DNA of 64,000 nucleotides from assembly GCF_030161875.1 (NCBI RefSeq), contig NZ_BSVA01000001.1, positions 310,001 to 374,000 of the forward strand, read 5' to 3'. This stretch comes from Homoserinibacter gongjuensis. GTDB lineage: Bacteria; Actinomycetota; Actinomycetes; Actinomycetales; Microbacteriaceae. Shown here piece after piece: positions 1-9,123 of the stretch. The notes beneath the pieces are model-generated. The model ran no database searches and had not been told where the DNA came from. It saw only the letters and a program-made list of their open reading frames with translations. The translations under genes and the position numbers were made by a program. The stretch's first letter is position 1; every line of letters starts with the position of its first letter.

Positions 1-314
1 GCCTGCCGTCGGGCCGGCTTCGAGCCGCAAGTGCGCTTCGAGACGGCCGACCTGCAGGCGCACGTGCGGCTCATCCAGACCGGGCACGCGGTGGCGCTGC
101 TGCCCGACCTCATCTGGCAGGGCGCCCGGCCGAGCGTCGACCTCGTGCCGCTCGACGGCGAACCGCGGCGCACGGTGTTCACCTCGACGCGGCTCGCGTC
201 TGCGGCGCATCCTCGGTTGTCGCGTTCCGCGATGCGCTTGCTCGGGCGGCGGGGGCGGTGGCACCGGGGGACGGCGGTTTCGAGACGCCGCTTCGCGGCT
301 CCTCAACCGCCTGA
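1..314 (+). CDS. LysR-family transcriptional regulator, C-terminal part (gene starts before the window)
   Basis: Only the 3' end is present. The first 70 or so codons fit the C-terminal half of a LysR effector-binding domain, including the stretch HAVALLPDLIW, which is the usual hydrophobic end of that domain. As read, the frame continues to 744 through sequence antisense to the next gene, which is implausible. Adding one G to the G run at 251-255 moves the frame to a TGA at 312-314, giving a tail ending SSTA inside a palindromic repeat. The gene is convergent with the minus-strand membrane protein, whose stop also lies in that repeat. Target genes cannot be judged because the N-terminal HTH and upstream neighbours are outside the window. 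Family assignment is moderately sure; the exact end is inferred. Confidence 0.6.
   Translation, partial: LPSGRLRAASALRDGRPAGARAAHPDRARGGAAARPHLAGRPAERRPRAARRRTAAHGVHLDAARVCGASSVVAFRDALARAAGAVAPGDGGFETPLRGSSTA
273..311. repeat. Palindromic intergenic repeat, unit 1
   Basis: Nested inverted repeat: outer arms GGCGGTT / AACCGCC, inner stem CCGC-TTC-GCGG, and conserved single-stranded blocks TTCGAGACG and CTCCTC. It lies between two convergent genes and supplies the TGA of the minus-strand gene (303-305) and probably the end of the LysR gene (312-314). Related units occur at 1161-1200, 15691-15726 and 15741-15776. Confidence 0.85.
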
Positions 315-707
315 GCCGGCGCGACCCTGGGTCGCCTTCACGACCGAGGGCACGAAGAGCAGGCCGAAGGTGATCACCGAGACGGCGATGATCGGCCATC
401 CCCAGGCGGGCTGGGCGAAGCTGCCCTCGAGAGCACCGAGCCCGATGGCGAACTGGAGCACCTGCCAGACGATCGCCGACGCCCGCACCCATGCCTGGCC
501 GCGCAGCAATCCGACGAGCGTCGCGGCCATCCAACCGGCCGCGATCACCACGAGAACGGTGAGCGCGAGAGCCGTCGCGATCGAGGTCGGTTCGAGGGCC
601 ACGAGGTCGATCAGCAGCACGATCGCGAGGGTCGCGGCTGCCGCTAACTCGATGCCGAGCATCACCACAAGGCCCCAGAAAAAGGGCGGTCGGGCGCGGT
701 CTTTCAC
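303..707 (-). CDS. Small four-helix membrane protein, function unknown
   Basis: A 134-residue protein starting at a GTG (MKDRARPPFFWG) with four hydrophobic segments near residues 8-32, 42-66, 76-94 and 103-124, and a short Gly/Ser tail. No catalytic motif is visible, and I do not recognise the family. It is divergent from whiB1 across a ~200-bp gap and convergent with the LysR gene. Its final codons (GSGG, stop) are written by the palindromic repeat, so the native C-terminus may have been altered by that repeat. Coding is supported by the regular hydrophobic pattern and codon use; the role is unknown. Confidence 0.7.
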   Translation of the reverse strand: MKDRARPPFFWGLVVMLGIELAAAATLAIVLLIDLVALEPTSIATALALTVLVVIAAGWMAATLVGLLRGQAWVRASAIVWQVLQFAIGLGALEGSFAQPAWGWPIIAVSVITFGLLFVPSVVKATQGRAGSGG

Positions 708-907
708 AGCCAGATCCCATCCCGAAACTATTGATTCACCGTAACAAGTATGAAACAGTGTTGACGGTTGATGTGACGCTCACAGCGCGGTGAGTGCGTT
801 CGAATCGACACAATCCCCCAGCACATTCGAACCCTCTTCAGCCCTGCGCGGAATCTCTCACCCGAGTCCGCAAAGCGTCAACAGCAACACGAATGGAGCA
901 CCTCAAG

Positions 908-1225
908 ATGGACTGGCGCGACAAGGCCGCCTGCCTCACCGTCGACCCGGAGCTGTTCTTCCCGGTCGGGAACACGGGCCCCGCCGTCGACCAGATCGAG
1001 AAGGCCAAGACGGTCTGCGGTCGCTGCACGGTTTCGGAGCAGTGCCTCCAGTACGCCCTTGAGACCAACCAGGACTCGGGCGTGTGGGGCGGCCTCAGCG
1101 AAGACGAGCGTCGTGCGCTGAAGCGCCGCGCCGCGCGCGCGCCGCGCCAGCTAGGGCGCAGGGTTTCGAGACGCCGCCTGCAGCGGCTCCTCAACCGCCT
1201 GGGTAGTCGGCCATCCGACGGGTGA
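908..1225 (+). CDS. whiB1: WhiB1-type iron-sulfur transcriptional regulator
   Basis: The start ATG at 908 gives MDWRDKAACL, the typical WhiB1 opening, with GGAG nine bases upstream. The four [4Fe-4S] ligands are Cys9, Cys37, Cys40 and Cys46, and the GVWGG turn is at residues 58-62, followed by the basic DNA-binding tail KRRAARA. WhiB1 in mycobacteria binds the principal sigma factor and responds to nitric oxide; that role is inferred here from similarity. The family is about 84 residues, but this frame gives 105: the last ~20 residues (from GRRVSRRR) are encoded by a palindromic repeat at 1161-1200. Either the repeat has extended the protein or an indel hides the true stop. Confidence 0.92.
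   Translation: MDWRDKAACLTVDPELFFPVGNTGPAVDQIEKAKTVCGRCTVSEQCLQYALETNQDSGVWGGLSEDERRALKRRAARAPRQLGRRVSRRRLQRLLNRLGSRPSDG
1161..1200. repeat. Palindromic intergenic repeat, unit 2
   Basis: Same architecture as unit 1: outer GGTT / AACC, inner stem GCCGC-CTGCA-GCGGC, conserved TTCGAGACG and CTCCTCAA blocks. It forms the 3' coding end of whiB1 on the plus strand and supplies the TGA (1191-1193) of the minus-strand membrane protein, which like the gene at 303-707 ends in Gly-Gly-stop. Confidence 0.85.
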
Positions 1226-2254
1226 ACTCGTCGACGTCGTGCTCGCTCAGCACCTCGGGCACCAGGAACGAGATCCGCAGACCCTCGAGGGGCTCGTCGG
1301 TTCCCGCCACCTGGCCCTCGCGCGCGGTGCGGAAGCCTCCGTCGTCGTCATGGGTCAGATCCGTCACGTTCGCGTAGAACCGCATCGGCCCCGGCCAATC
1401 GTCGCTGTACCACTCCCACTCCACCTGGGTGCGCGGATCGGTGCTGCCGTAGAAGCGCTCGAGGTAGGCGGGGTCGAACCCCGTCGAGGGATCGTTGAGC
1501 GGCACGAGCGCATAGAAGCCGTAGTCGGCGAGCACCTCGTCGATCACGCGCATCGCCTCGAGCTTGAGCTGGTGGTCGGTCACCGGCTCCGTGGTCGACC
1601 AGCGCTCGGAGGTGTACTGCACGAGCATCGACTCGCCCCCGTAGCCGTTGCGTTCCGCGCGGATGTCGCTGCCGCGACCCTCGACCCATTCGAAACCGAA
1701 CTGCGCGGTGAGGCGCTGCCGGATCTCGGCCATGACATCGGCCGCGGTCTCCTGGGTGCTCTCGAGCGAGGTGCGCGCGAGGATCTCGTCGGCCGTCTGA
1801 CCCTTGATGCCGGGGTAGGCGGCCCAGTAATCGTCGGTCGGATCGGTGGTCCCGGTGCCGGGATGAGAGACCAGCGCGCTCGCGGCGCCGATCGTGCCGA
1901 TGTTGACGAGCAGCACGATCGTGACGGCGATGGCACCGAAACGTCGATTGCGTGCACTCACCAGCGCCGCGACGACCGTCACCACCACTGCGAGCTGCAG
2001 GGTCAGCGTGACGAGCCCGTAGATCGCCTGCGTCGCACCGGCGGTCCACATGATCAGCAGTACCAGTCCGAACGCCGAGGCCGCGACGAGCGCACTCCAG
2101 CCGAGCGCACCCGTACGCTGCCGCGGCTCAGCCGGCTCGGTGGGCGGCACGACGGTCTGCACCCGCTGGGCCGCGCGGTAGCCGCCCGGCGGCGGAAGCG
2201 GCGGGGCTCCGTCGGCGCCGCCGAGATAGGGGTGCGGTCCCGCTGCGGGCTCAC
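1191..2254 (-). CDS. Membrane protein at the end of the MoxR/VWA operon, function unknown
   Basis: Starts at a GTG overlapping the stop of the upstream gene (GTGA, 2254-2251), reading MSPQRDRTP. One C must be added in the run at 2229-2232 to continue into the Pro-rich segment YLGGADGAPPLPPPGGYR. The restored protein has 354 residues: a Pro-rich cytoplasmic N-terminus, a block of three hydrophobic segments (starting LGWSALVAASAFGLVLLIMW) and a ~200-residue C-terminal domain rich in Trp, Tyr and acidic residues, probably outside the membrane. I do not recognise the C-terminal domain. Position as last gene of the operon suggests a role with the VWA proteins. The stop codon comes from the palindromic repeat at 1161-1200. 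Confidence 0.7.
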
Positions 2255-2975
2255 CACGGCCGATCCGTTCCCGCGCCGCCGCCCTGGTCACCGTCGTCAC
2301 GGTCGTCGCGGTCCTGCGCGCCCTGCTCGAGCTGATCCTGGATGTCGTCGAGGTCGGAGGCGTCCGGGGTCTCGGGGGCGTCGGGCTGCTCCTGCTGGCC
2401 GCTGCCGTCTTCGAGCTTCTCGCGCAGTCGCTGCTCCTGCTCGTCCATCGTCTCGCCGAGGTCGCGGTCGGGATCCGAGGTGGTGCTGTTTGCCTCCGGC
2501 GAGCCGCAGTCCTCGGGTGCGTCCTCCGAGACGACGAGCGCCTGCTGCCAGGCCTCCGCCGCGGCCGCCGGATCGCCGGCGCGCAGGGCGGCGTCACCCG
2601 TGCGCTCGAGCACGATCGCGAGGTTCACCCGCACGACGCACTGCTCGAGGCCCTGGGCGAGGGCGAGGACTCCTCGAACGCGGCGCGCGCACCCACCAGC
2701 TCTCCGGCATCCGCGAGCCCCACCCCCACGTTGAACGGTGCCTTGTAGGGCTCGAACCAGTTGAGCACCTGCTGCCCGCGCGCCGCCTGGGTGGTGCCCG
2801 CGAAGTCCTCGGCCGCGTAGGCGGCGGCCGACTGGTGCGCGAAGGCGTACATGCTCAGCAGCTTGCCGCACAGCGCGAGCGCGGCGATCGCGAGGGGCGT
2901 CGCGGCGATGAGGATGATGCGGCGCACGCGGCGACGTCGCCGGTTGACGCGCAGCAGGGTCGTCGGATCGGTCAC
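2251..2975 (-). CDS. Membrane-anchored TPR-like protein of the Bat operon
   Basis: The GTG start at 2975 overlaps the stop of the second VWA gene (GTGA). The restored protein is ~241 residues: a basic N-terminus (NRRRRRVRR), one membrane helix around residues 20-40, then helical repeats resembling tetratricopeptide units (LADAGELVGARAAFEE, LERTGDAALRAGDPAAAAEA) and a long Asp/Glu/Gln-rich disordered tail. A one-base loss near 2672 separates the halves. It resembles BatC/BatE-type TPR proteins that accompany VWA proteins in aerotolerance operons; this assignment rests on position and helical repeats, not on a clear signature. Confidence 0.65.
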
Positions 2976-3961
2976 GAGCCCTCCCCCGTCGGCCGCGCGG
3001 CACCCGCGCGGTGCCCATGAGCAGGGCGCTCGCGAACACCAGCTCGATCGCCAGCAGCGCCGCGATGACGAGCGCCACGATCCAGCTGAGCTCCCGGATC
3101 GACTCGGCCGAGCCGTCCGCGCTCGTCACGGTGGTCGGTGCGGGCGGCAGCTCGATCGGGACGTCCGCCGAACGGTGCTGGTACTCCACGCCGAGTTGCT
3201 GCGCGATCTGCTCGAGGTTCTGCGGATCGATCCGCGAGAGCGCGCGCTCCCCTGGTAGGTGATGTAGTCGCCGGGACCGTCGGTGCCGGCCGAGGTCTGC
3301 CGCATCGGCCCCCGGCGTCGGTGCCGTAGCCGAACACCGCACCGCTCGCGACCTCCCGCGCGCTGGCCGCGAACGACTCCGGCTCGGTCGACGCCGTCTG
3401 CTCGCCGTCACCGAAGTAGAAGACCATACGAGCCCGATCGGGCGACGCGGATGCTGCGGCCTCGAGGGTCGTCTCGAGCTGCTCGGCGGCGATGCCGACC
3501 GAGCTCCCGCGCGAGTTCGCGGTGGGCTCGGGGCGCAGCACCGCGAGCGAGGTGGCGAGAGCTGTGGTGTCGGTCGTGAGCGGAACGCGCAGCGAGGCCT
3601 CGGCATCGAAGGTGATGAGCGCGAAGCGTGCGCCGGGGTAGCTCGCGACGATGCGTTCGACATCCGCGCGCACGCCGTCGAGGCGAGGCGCGTCGCCATC
3701 CCAGTCCTCGGCGACGATGCTCGCGGTGGTGTCGACGAGCAGCACGACGTCGACATCCGTCGCGAGCGTCTCGACCGTGCCGCCCGGCACGCCGGGGCGC
3801 AGCAGCAGCGCACCGCACGCGAGCACGAGCACCACGCGAGCCGCCCACCGCATCCGTGAACCCGCACCCCGCGCGCGCACGAGCCGCCACACGGCGAGCG
3901 CGGCGAACGGCAGCACGATCACGACGACGAGCAGCACGGGGAGCACCGGGTGGAAGGTCAT
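2972..3961 (-). CDS. VWA-domain membrane protein (BatB-like)
   Basis: The ATG at 3961 overlaps the BatA-like stop (ATGA). The restored length is 330 residues after adding one base at each of three G/C runs (3309-3313, 3249-3252, 2983-2987). Two N-terminal membrane helices (residues 5-28 and 40-56) precede a von Willebrand A domain whose metal site reads DTTAS (residues 77-81), a DxTxS variant of DxSxS. A C-terminal helix (LSWIVALVIAALLAIELVF) follows. Bat VWA proteins are thought to work with MoxR ATPases in assembling or remodelling envelope or metal-binding proteins; the substrate here is unknown. The three frameshifts in one gene are best explained by homopolymer errors. Confidence 0.75.
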   Translation of the reverse strand: MTFHPVLPVLLVVVIVLPFAALAVWRLVRARGAGSRMRWAARVVLVLACGALLLRPGVPGGTVETLATDVDVVLLVDTTASIVAEDWDGDAPRLDGVRADVERIVASYPGARFALITFDAEASLRVPLTTDTTALATSLAVLRPEPTANSRGSSVGIAAEQLETTLEAAASASPDRARMVFYFGDGEQTASTEPESFAASAREVASGAVFGYGTDAGGRCGRPRPAPTVPATTSPTRGARALADRSAEPRADRAATRRGVPAPFGGRPDRAAARTDHRDERGRLGRVDPGAQLDRGARHRGAAGDRAGVRERPAHGHRAGAARPTGEGS

Positions 3962-4935
3962 GCGCGCACCCTCCAGGCCACGAGCGCGAAGGCGAGCGCG
4001 AGCACGACGAGCACCACCACCCACGGGCCGGGGTCGTCGACGCGCACGATGCGCGGCTCGCCCTTCAGGATCGTGGCGTCCTCCGCCTTGACCTCGGCCA
4101 CGATCCCCTCGACGGTCGTGGCGTCGCGCAAGCCGAAGTAGCCGCCGCCGGTGGTGACCGCCGCGGCACGCAAGGCGGCCCCGGTCTCGGACTCGGCATC
4201 CGTGGGATCGATCGCGAACACCCGCACGCCGAGCGAGGCCGCGTAGGCGGCCGCCTGGTCGATCGGCACCGTCTCGGTGCCGTTCACCTCGTTGTCGGTG
4301 GCCAGGATGATCGAGCGCGCGCGCTCCTGATCGGGGTGATCGAAGCCCAGCGCGCACGCCGCGAGGCCGTCGCCCACAAGCGAGGCACCCGGAGCGTTGA
4401 GGGTGCCCACCCAGAACTCGGGGATCGCCTCGTGATAGTCGAAGCTCTGCCGCACCCGGTCGAGGTTCTCGCGCACGAAGGCGTAGTCGTCGGTGAGCGG
4501 GAAGATCTGCACGGGTGAGCTGTTGAAGATCGTGAGCCCGACGCGCTCGCCCGCGAAATCCTCGGCGAGTCTGCTGAAGACCTGCAGCACCTCGGCATCG
4601 ACATCCGTCATCGACCCCGACACATCGAGGCACAGCATGATGTCGCGGCTGTGGCTCTCGGGCTGCACGATCGTCTCCTGCATGGGCCGCGCGCCGACGA
4701 TCGCGGCCGTCGCCACCCCGCCGAGGGCGAGCGCCACAACACCCGCGAGCCCGAGGATGCGCAGGCCGACGGCGCGGCGCACGCTCGGAAGCGCACGCAC
4801 CCGCTCGGCGCGCGCGATGGGCGCACCCCAGCTCGCGCCTCCGCGTCGGCGCCAGCCGAGCAGCACGCCCGCCACGACGGCGAGCACCGCGACGGCCGCC
4901 ACGACACCCAGCGCGACCGGTTGCTCTAGTGCCAT
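3958..4935 (-). CDS. VWA-domain membrane protein (BatA-like)
   Basis: This 325-residue protein starts at ATG 4935 (MALEQPVALG), overlapping the preceding gene by ten bases. It has an N-terminal membrane helix (residues 7-28), a second near 57-80, a von Willebrand A domain with a canonical metal site DVSGS (residues 104-108), and a C-terminal helix near residues 298-318. The layout helix-VWA-helix is that of BatA, part of MoxR-associated operons. It is intact, unlike its neighbours. Expected partners are the adjacent BatB-like VWA protein and the MoxR ATPase at the head of the operon. The cellular substrate cannot be read from sequence. Confidence 0.85.
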   Translation of the reverse strand: MALEQPVALGVVAAVAVLAVVAGVLLGWRRRGGASWGAPIARAERVRALPSVRRAVGLRILGLAGVVALALGGVATAAIVGARPMQETIVQPESHSRDIMLCLDVSGSMTDVDAEVLQVFSRLAEDFAGERVGLTIFNSSPVQIFPLTDDYAFVRENLDRVRQSFDYHEAIPEFWVGTLNAPGASLVGDGLAACALGFDHPDQERARSIILATDNEVNGTETVPIDQAAAYAASLGVRVFAIDPTDAESETGAALRAAAVTTGGGYFGLRDATTVEGIVAEVKAEDATILKGEPRIVRVDDPGPWVVVLVVLALAFALVAWRVRA

Positions 4936-5398
4936 GTCTGCACCACCTGTCGCGCCGCCTGTGCGCCGAGCACCGGATCGATCGGCGCGCCCCGCCCGAA
5001 CAGGCTCGGGTAGGAGTAGCGGCCGAGCGCGTCGATGAGCGAGGGTGCACACCCTGCGCCACCAGATCCTGCAGCGTCAGCACGGGGGCCTCGAGGCCGC
5101 TGTACTCGTTGACGTAGGCGCGCATGAGCCGACTGAGGGCGGCGTGCGCCTGCCTGGCGCCCAGCCGTCCGTCGCGGGCCTGCTGTTCGATCCGGTCGAT
5201 CTCGCCGAGGTACTCGGTGCGCAGCTGCCCCAGCACGAGCTGCGGGTCGGCGCTCGGATGCGACACGAGCCGCCGCGGGCGCGTCAGCACCACGACGAGC
5301 CAGCCGGCGAGTGCGAGGCCGGCGAGGATCGCCAGCACGAGCAGCAGCCAGACCGCCGAGTACTGCAACGGCGGGTACAGCACGTCATCGCCGGGCAT
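4926..5398 (-). CDS. Small single-pass membrane protein of the MoxR operon (DUF4381-like)
   Basis: The ATG at 5398 is preceded by GGGAGGG and overlaps the end of the DUF58 gene. One C added at the run 5043-5045 restores a 157-residue protein: a membrane helix at residues 14-38, then a cytoplasmic helical region with RARDGRLGARQAHAALSRLMRAY and a conserved-looking end (LIDALGRYSYPSLFGR) finishing QTWH. It is in the position usually held by DUF4381-type proteins between DUF58 and VWA genes. The family call is by layout and length; the function is unknown. Confidence 0.7.
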
Positions 5399-6272
5399 GA
5401 GCCCTCCCGTGCAGCATCGCGAGCAGGTCGGCGATCGCGGTGCGCTCGCCCTCGAGCGCCGTGTGGCTCACCGCGAGACGTTCGAGCACCGCGATGCGGC
5501 GCGCGTCGGCGGCCGCGCGCTCGGCCTCGAGCTCGGCCACGATCGCGGCGTCTCCGTGCAGGAACTCGGGCACCGCCCACTGGCTCGCCACATCGCGCCG
5601 GGGAGCAGCGGATGGGGTGGCGAGCACCGGATCCGCGTCACGCAGCGTCACCCACAGCACGTCGTGCTGGGCGCGCAGCCGCTTCAGCTCGCGTTCCGTG
5701 CTCGCCCCGAGCGGTTCCTCATCCGTGACGACCACCACGATCATGCGTCGCGCGACCGTCTGTGCGACGTGATGCAGCAGCAGGTCGCGGGCGCTCACGA
5801 GGTGCGCTCGCTCGATCGCGTCGTCCATCGTGCGCAGCAGCTGTTCGATGCCGCCCTCGGAGCTGCGCGGGGCGAGCCGCGTCGGGCGGTCGCCGTCGGC
5901 GTACATGAGCTGCACGTCGTCGCCGTGCCGCACGGCGAGCGTCGCGAGGGCGCCCACGGTGAGGATCGCGAGCTGCTTCTTGGTGCCCTCGTCGCGGGCC
6001 AGCGCGCGCATGGCGGCGCTCGTGTCGACCACGAAGAGGATCGTGTGCCGGCGTTCGGCGTAGGAGCGCTTGACCATCGGCTCGCCCGCCCGCGCGGTCG
6101 CCCGCCAGTCGATGTCGCGCACCTCGTCGCCGTGCTCGTAGGGGCGCAGGTCCTCGAAGTCGAAACTGCGCCCACGCACGAGCGAGGCGTAACCGCCGTC
6201 GAGCGGGTGCACCGACTTGAGAGTCGAGGCGATGAAGAGCTTGCTCTTCACCGGCGCGAGATGACCGACCAC
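5385..6272 (-). CDS. DUF58 protein
   Basis: Carries the DUF58 signature DFEDLRPYEHGDEVRDIDWR followed by a VWA-like fold (TILFVVDTSAAM). As sequenced it is fused in frame to MoxR, but adding one C in the run at 6289-6292 gives MoxR a TGA at 6286-6288 and leaves a GTG at 6272 (VGHLAPVKSKLF) as the probable start, 295 residues. No strong ribosome-binding site precedes that GTG, so the start is tentative. DUF58 proteins are almost always encoded next to MoxR ATPases and are thought to recruit their substrates; that role is inferred. Confidence 0.8.
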   Translation of the reverse strand: MVGHLAPVKSKLFIASTLKSVHPLDGGYASLVRGRSFDFEDLRPYEHGDEVRDIDWRATARAGEPMVKRSYAERRHTILFVVDTSAAMRALARDEGTKKQLAILTVGALATLAVRHGDDVQLMYADGDRPTRLAPRSSEGGIEQLLRTMDDAIERAHLVSARDLLLHHVAQTVARRMIVVVVTDEEPLGASTERELKRLRAQHDVLWVTLRDADPVLATPSAAPRRDVASQWAVPEFLHGDAAIVAELEAERAAADARRIAVLERLAVSHTALEGERTAIADLLAMLHGRAHARR

Positions 6273-6285
6273 GAAGCGCCGCCGA

Positions 6286-7286
<1,001 letters not shown>

Positions 7287-7619
7287 GTATGACCTCCATC
7301 GGGGACGAGGAACGCCCGGCCCTCAACCCTAACCGCAGTGCCCGACGTGGCCGGTGGGCAGAGCTCCCCGTGCCGCGCCCCGTCGATCTTCGCGCCGCAT
7401 CCCTCGCCCCCCAGTGTCGAAAATGCAGGAGTCGTCGACCCCGAACCGCCGCGCTCCGGCCCTCCCGCCTCCGACACGCCCGGGTTCTCCTGCATTTTCG
7501 ACACAGCCTCCGGGTGCGGCCGGGTGCGGCCCGGGCGCGAGAGGGCGGCGGATGCGGCGCGGCGTCAGGCTCGTGGCGTCAGGCGGGGTGCGTCAGGCTC
7601 GTGGCGTCGGCGGGGTGCG
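7287..7619. other. Intergenic region between moxR and pdtaS
   Basis: 333 bases with no convincing gene. It holds the moxR leader (GGAGG before the ATG), a perfect 18-bp inverted repeat (7414-7431 and 7487-7504) and the start of a degenerate tandem repeat at the pdtaS 3' end. Short reading frames crossing it have no recognisable features. Confidence 0.7.
7414..7504. repeat. 18-bp perfect inverted repeat with 55-bp spacer
   Basis: Left arm GTGTCGAAAATGCAGGAG at 7414-7431, right arm its exact reverse complement at 7487-7504. The arms are AT-rich relative to the surroundings. It lies downstream of pdtaS and upstream of moxR. There is no T-run, so it is not an ordinary terminator. Confidence 0.9.
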
Positions 7620-7640
7620 TCACGCGGGGTGCGTCAGGTA
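7561..7640. repeat. Degenerate tandem repeat at the 3' end of pdtaS
   Basis: Interleaved direct copies of GGCGTCAGGCTCGTGGCGTC and GCGGGGTGCGTCA occur across these 80 bases. The repeat encodes the last codons of pdtaS (LTHPA) and, in an alternative frame, further copies of the same peptide, so the exact C-terminus could have moved by repeat slippage. Confidence 0.75.
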
Positions 7641-9114
7641 GAGCAGCGGCACCTCGATGGTGACCTCGGTGCCCTCGCCCTCGAGGGTGTGCCAGTCGAT
7701 CGTGCCGCCGAGCTCGCCCTGGATGAGGGTGCGCACGATCTGCGTGCCGAGGCCGGCTCCGACCTTGCCCTCGGGCAGCCCCGTGCCGTTGTCGCGCACG
7801 CGCACCGAGAGCAGGTCGTGCTTGCGCTTGGCCGAGATCACCACCTCGCCGTCGCGATCGGCGAGCCCGTGCTCGACGGCGTTCGTGACGAGCTCGGTGA
7901 GCGCGAGTGCGAGCGGGGTCGCGTACTCCGACGGCAGGGTGCCGAAGGATCCGGACTTGCGCGGCATGACCGTCGTGTTGTGGCTCGAGGCGACCTCCGC
8001 CACGAGCAGCAGCACGCGGTCGAACACCGTGTCGAAGTCGACGTTCTGGTTGAGCCCCTCCGAGAGGGTGTCGTGAACGACGGCGATCGCGGCCACCCGG
8101 CGCATCGCCTGGGTGAGGGCGTCGCGCGCCACGTCGTTGTGCGTGCGACGGCTCTGGATGCGCAGCAGCGAGGCGACGGTCTGCAGGTTGTTCTTCACCC
8201 GGTGGTGGATCTCGCGGATCGTCGCATCCTTGGTGATCAGCTCCTGCTCCTGGTGGCGCGACTCGGTGACATCCCGGATGAGTACGATCGCCCCCACGCG
8301 CTCCCCGCGGTGACGCAGCGGGATGGCGCGCAGCGTCACGGTGACCCCGCGCGCCTCGATGTCGGTGCGCCAGGGGCGCGGCCGGTGACGACGAGCGGCA
8401 ACGACTCGTCGACCGTGAGCTTGCCCGAGAGCAGGTTCGTGGCGACCTCGGCGAGCGACTCCCCTCGAGTTCGCTGCCGAAGCCCATGCGGTTGAACGCC
8501 GAGAGCGCATTGGGGCTAGCGAAGGTGACGATGCCGTCGACGTCGAGCCGGATGAGTCCGTCCGAGGCGCGCGGCGCCCCGCGACGCGGCAGCGTCGGTG
8601 CCCCGAGATCGGGGAAGTCGCCGTGCGCGATCATGCCGAAGAGGTCGTCGGCGCACTGGTTGAAGGTCAGTTCCTGGCGCCCGGGGGTGCGCGCCTCGGA
8701 GAGGTTCGAGTGGCGGGTGAGCACCGCGATGGGGGTCGTCGTCGTCTCGCTGCCGCTCGGGCTGAGGCGCCGCAGCACGGGCACCGCACGCACCCGGGTG
8801 GGGGTCTCCTCGTACCAGTCGGGGGCCGAGGTGTCGACGATGCGCACCTCGTCGAAGGCCTGCTGCACCTGGTCGCGCCACTCGGGCTTGATCTCCTGGC
8901 CGACGAAGTCGCGGTAGAAGAGGGTGGCGGCCGACGACGGCCGCGAGTGCGCGACCGCCACGAAGGTGCCCGCAGGGGTGGGCACCCACAGCACGATGTC
9001 GGCGAAGGCGAGATCGGCGATCAGCTGGCCGTCGGCCACGAGCAGGTGCAACCACTCGACATCGGCCTCGTTCGAGAGACCGTGCGCGAGCATCAGCTCG
9101 GAGAGCGTGGACAT
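7620..9114 (-). CDS. pdtaS: PdtaS-type sensor histidine kinase
   Basis: Restored length is 498 residues after adding one base at 8461-8464 and one at 8373-8376. The N-terminus (MSTLSELMLAHGLSNEADVEW) is a GAF-like sensor domain to about residue 130, followed by a PAS domain beginning near ASDGLIRLDVDGIVTFASPN, then a HisKA_2 box IREIHHRVKNNLQT and an HATPase domain (ELVTNAVEHG, DNGTGLPEG, GLGTQIV). PdtaS is a cytosolic kinase that phosphorylates the ANTAR-domain antiterminator PdtaR; no pdtaR is in this window. It is a single-gene unit on the minus strand. Confidence 0.88.
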
Positions 9115-9123
9115 TCCCTTAGG

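Noticed and set aside
31..744. LysR frame extended to 744
   Set aside because: It runs antisense through a membrane-protein gene; one restored G at 251-255 ends it at 314.
1239..3020. Long plus-strand reading frame of 593 codons opposite the VWA operon
   Set aside because: It is antisense to recognisable genes and has low-complexity Arg/His/Ala composition typical of shadow frames in high-GC DNA.
7414..7504. Rho-independent terminator for pdtaS
   Set aside because: 55-base spacer, no U-run, and AT-rich stems make it a poor terminator.
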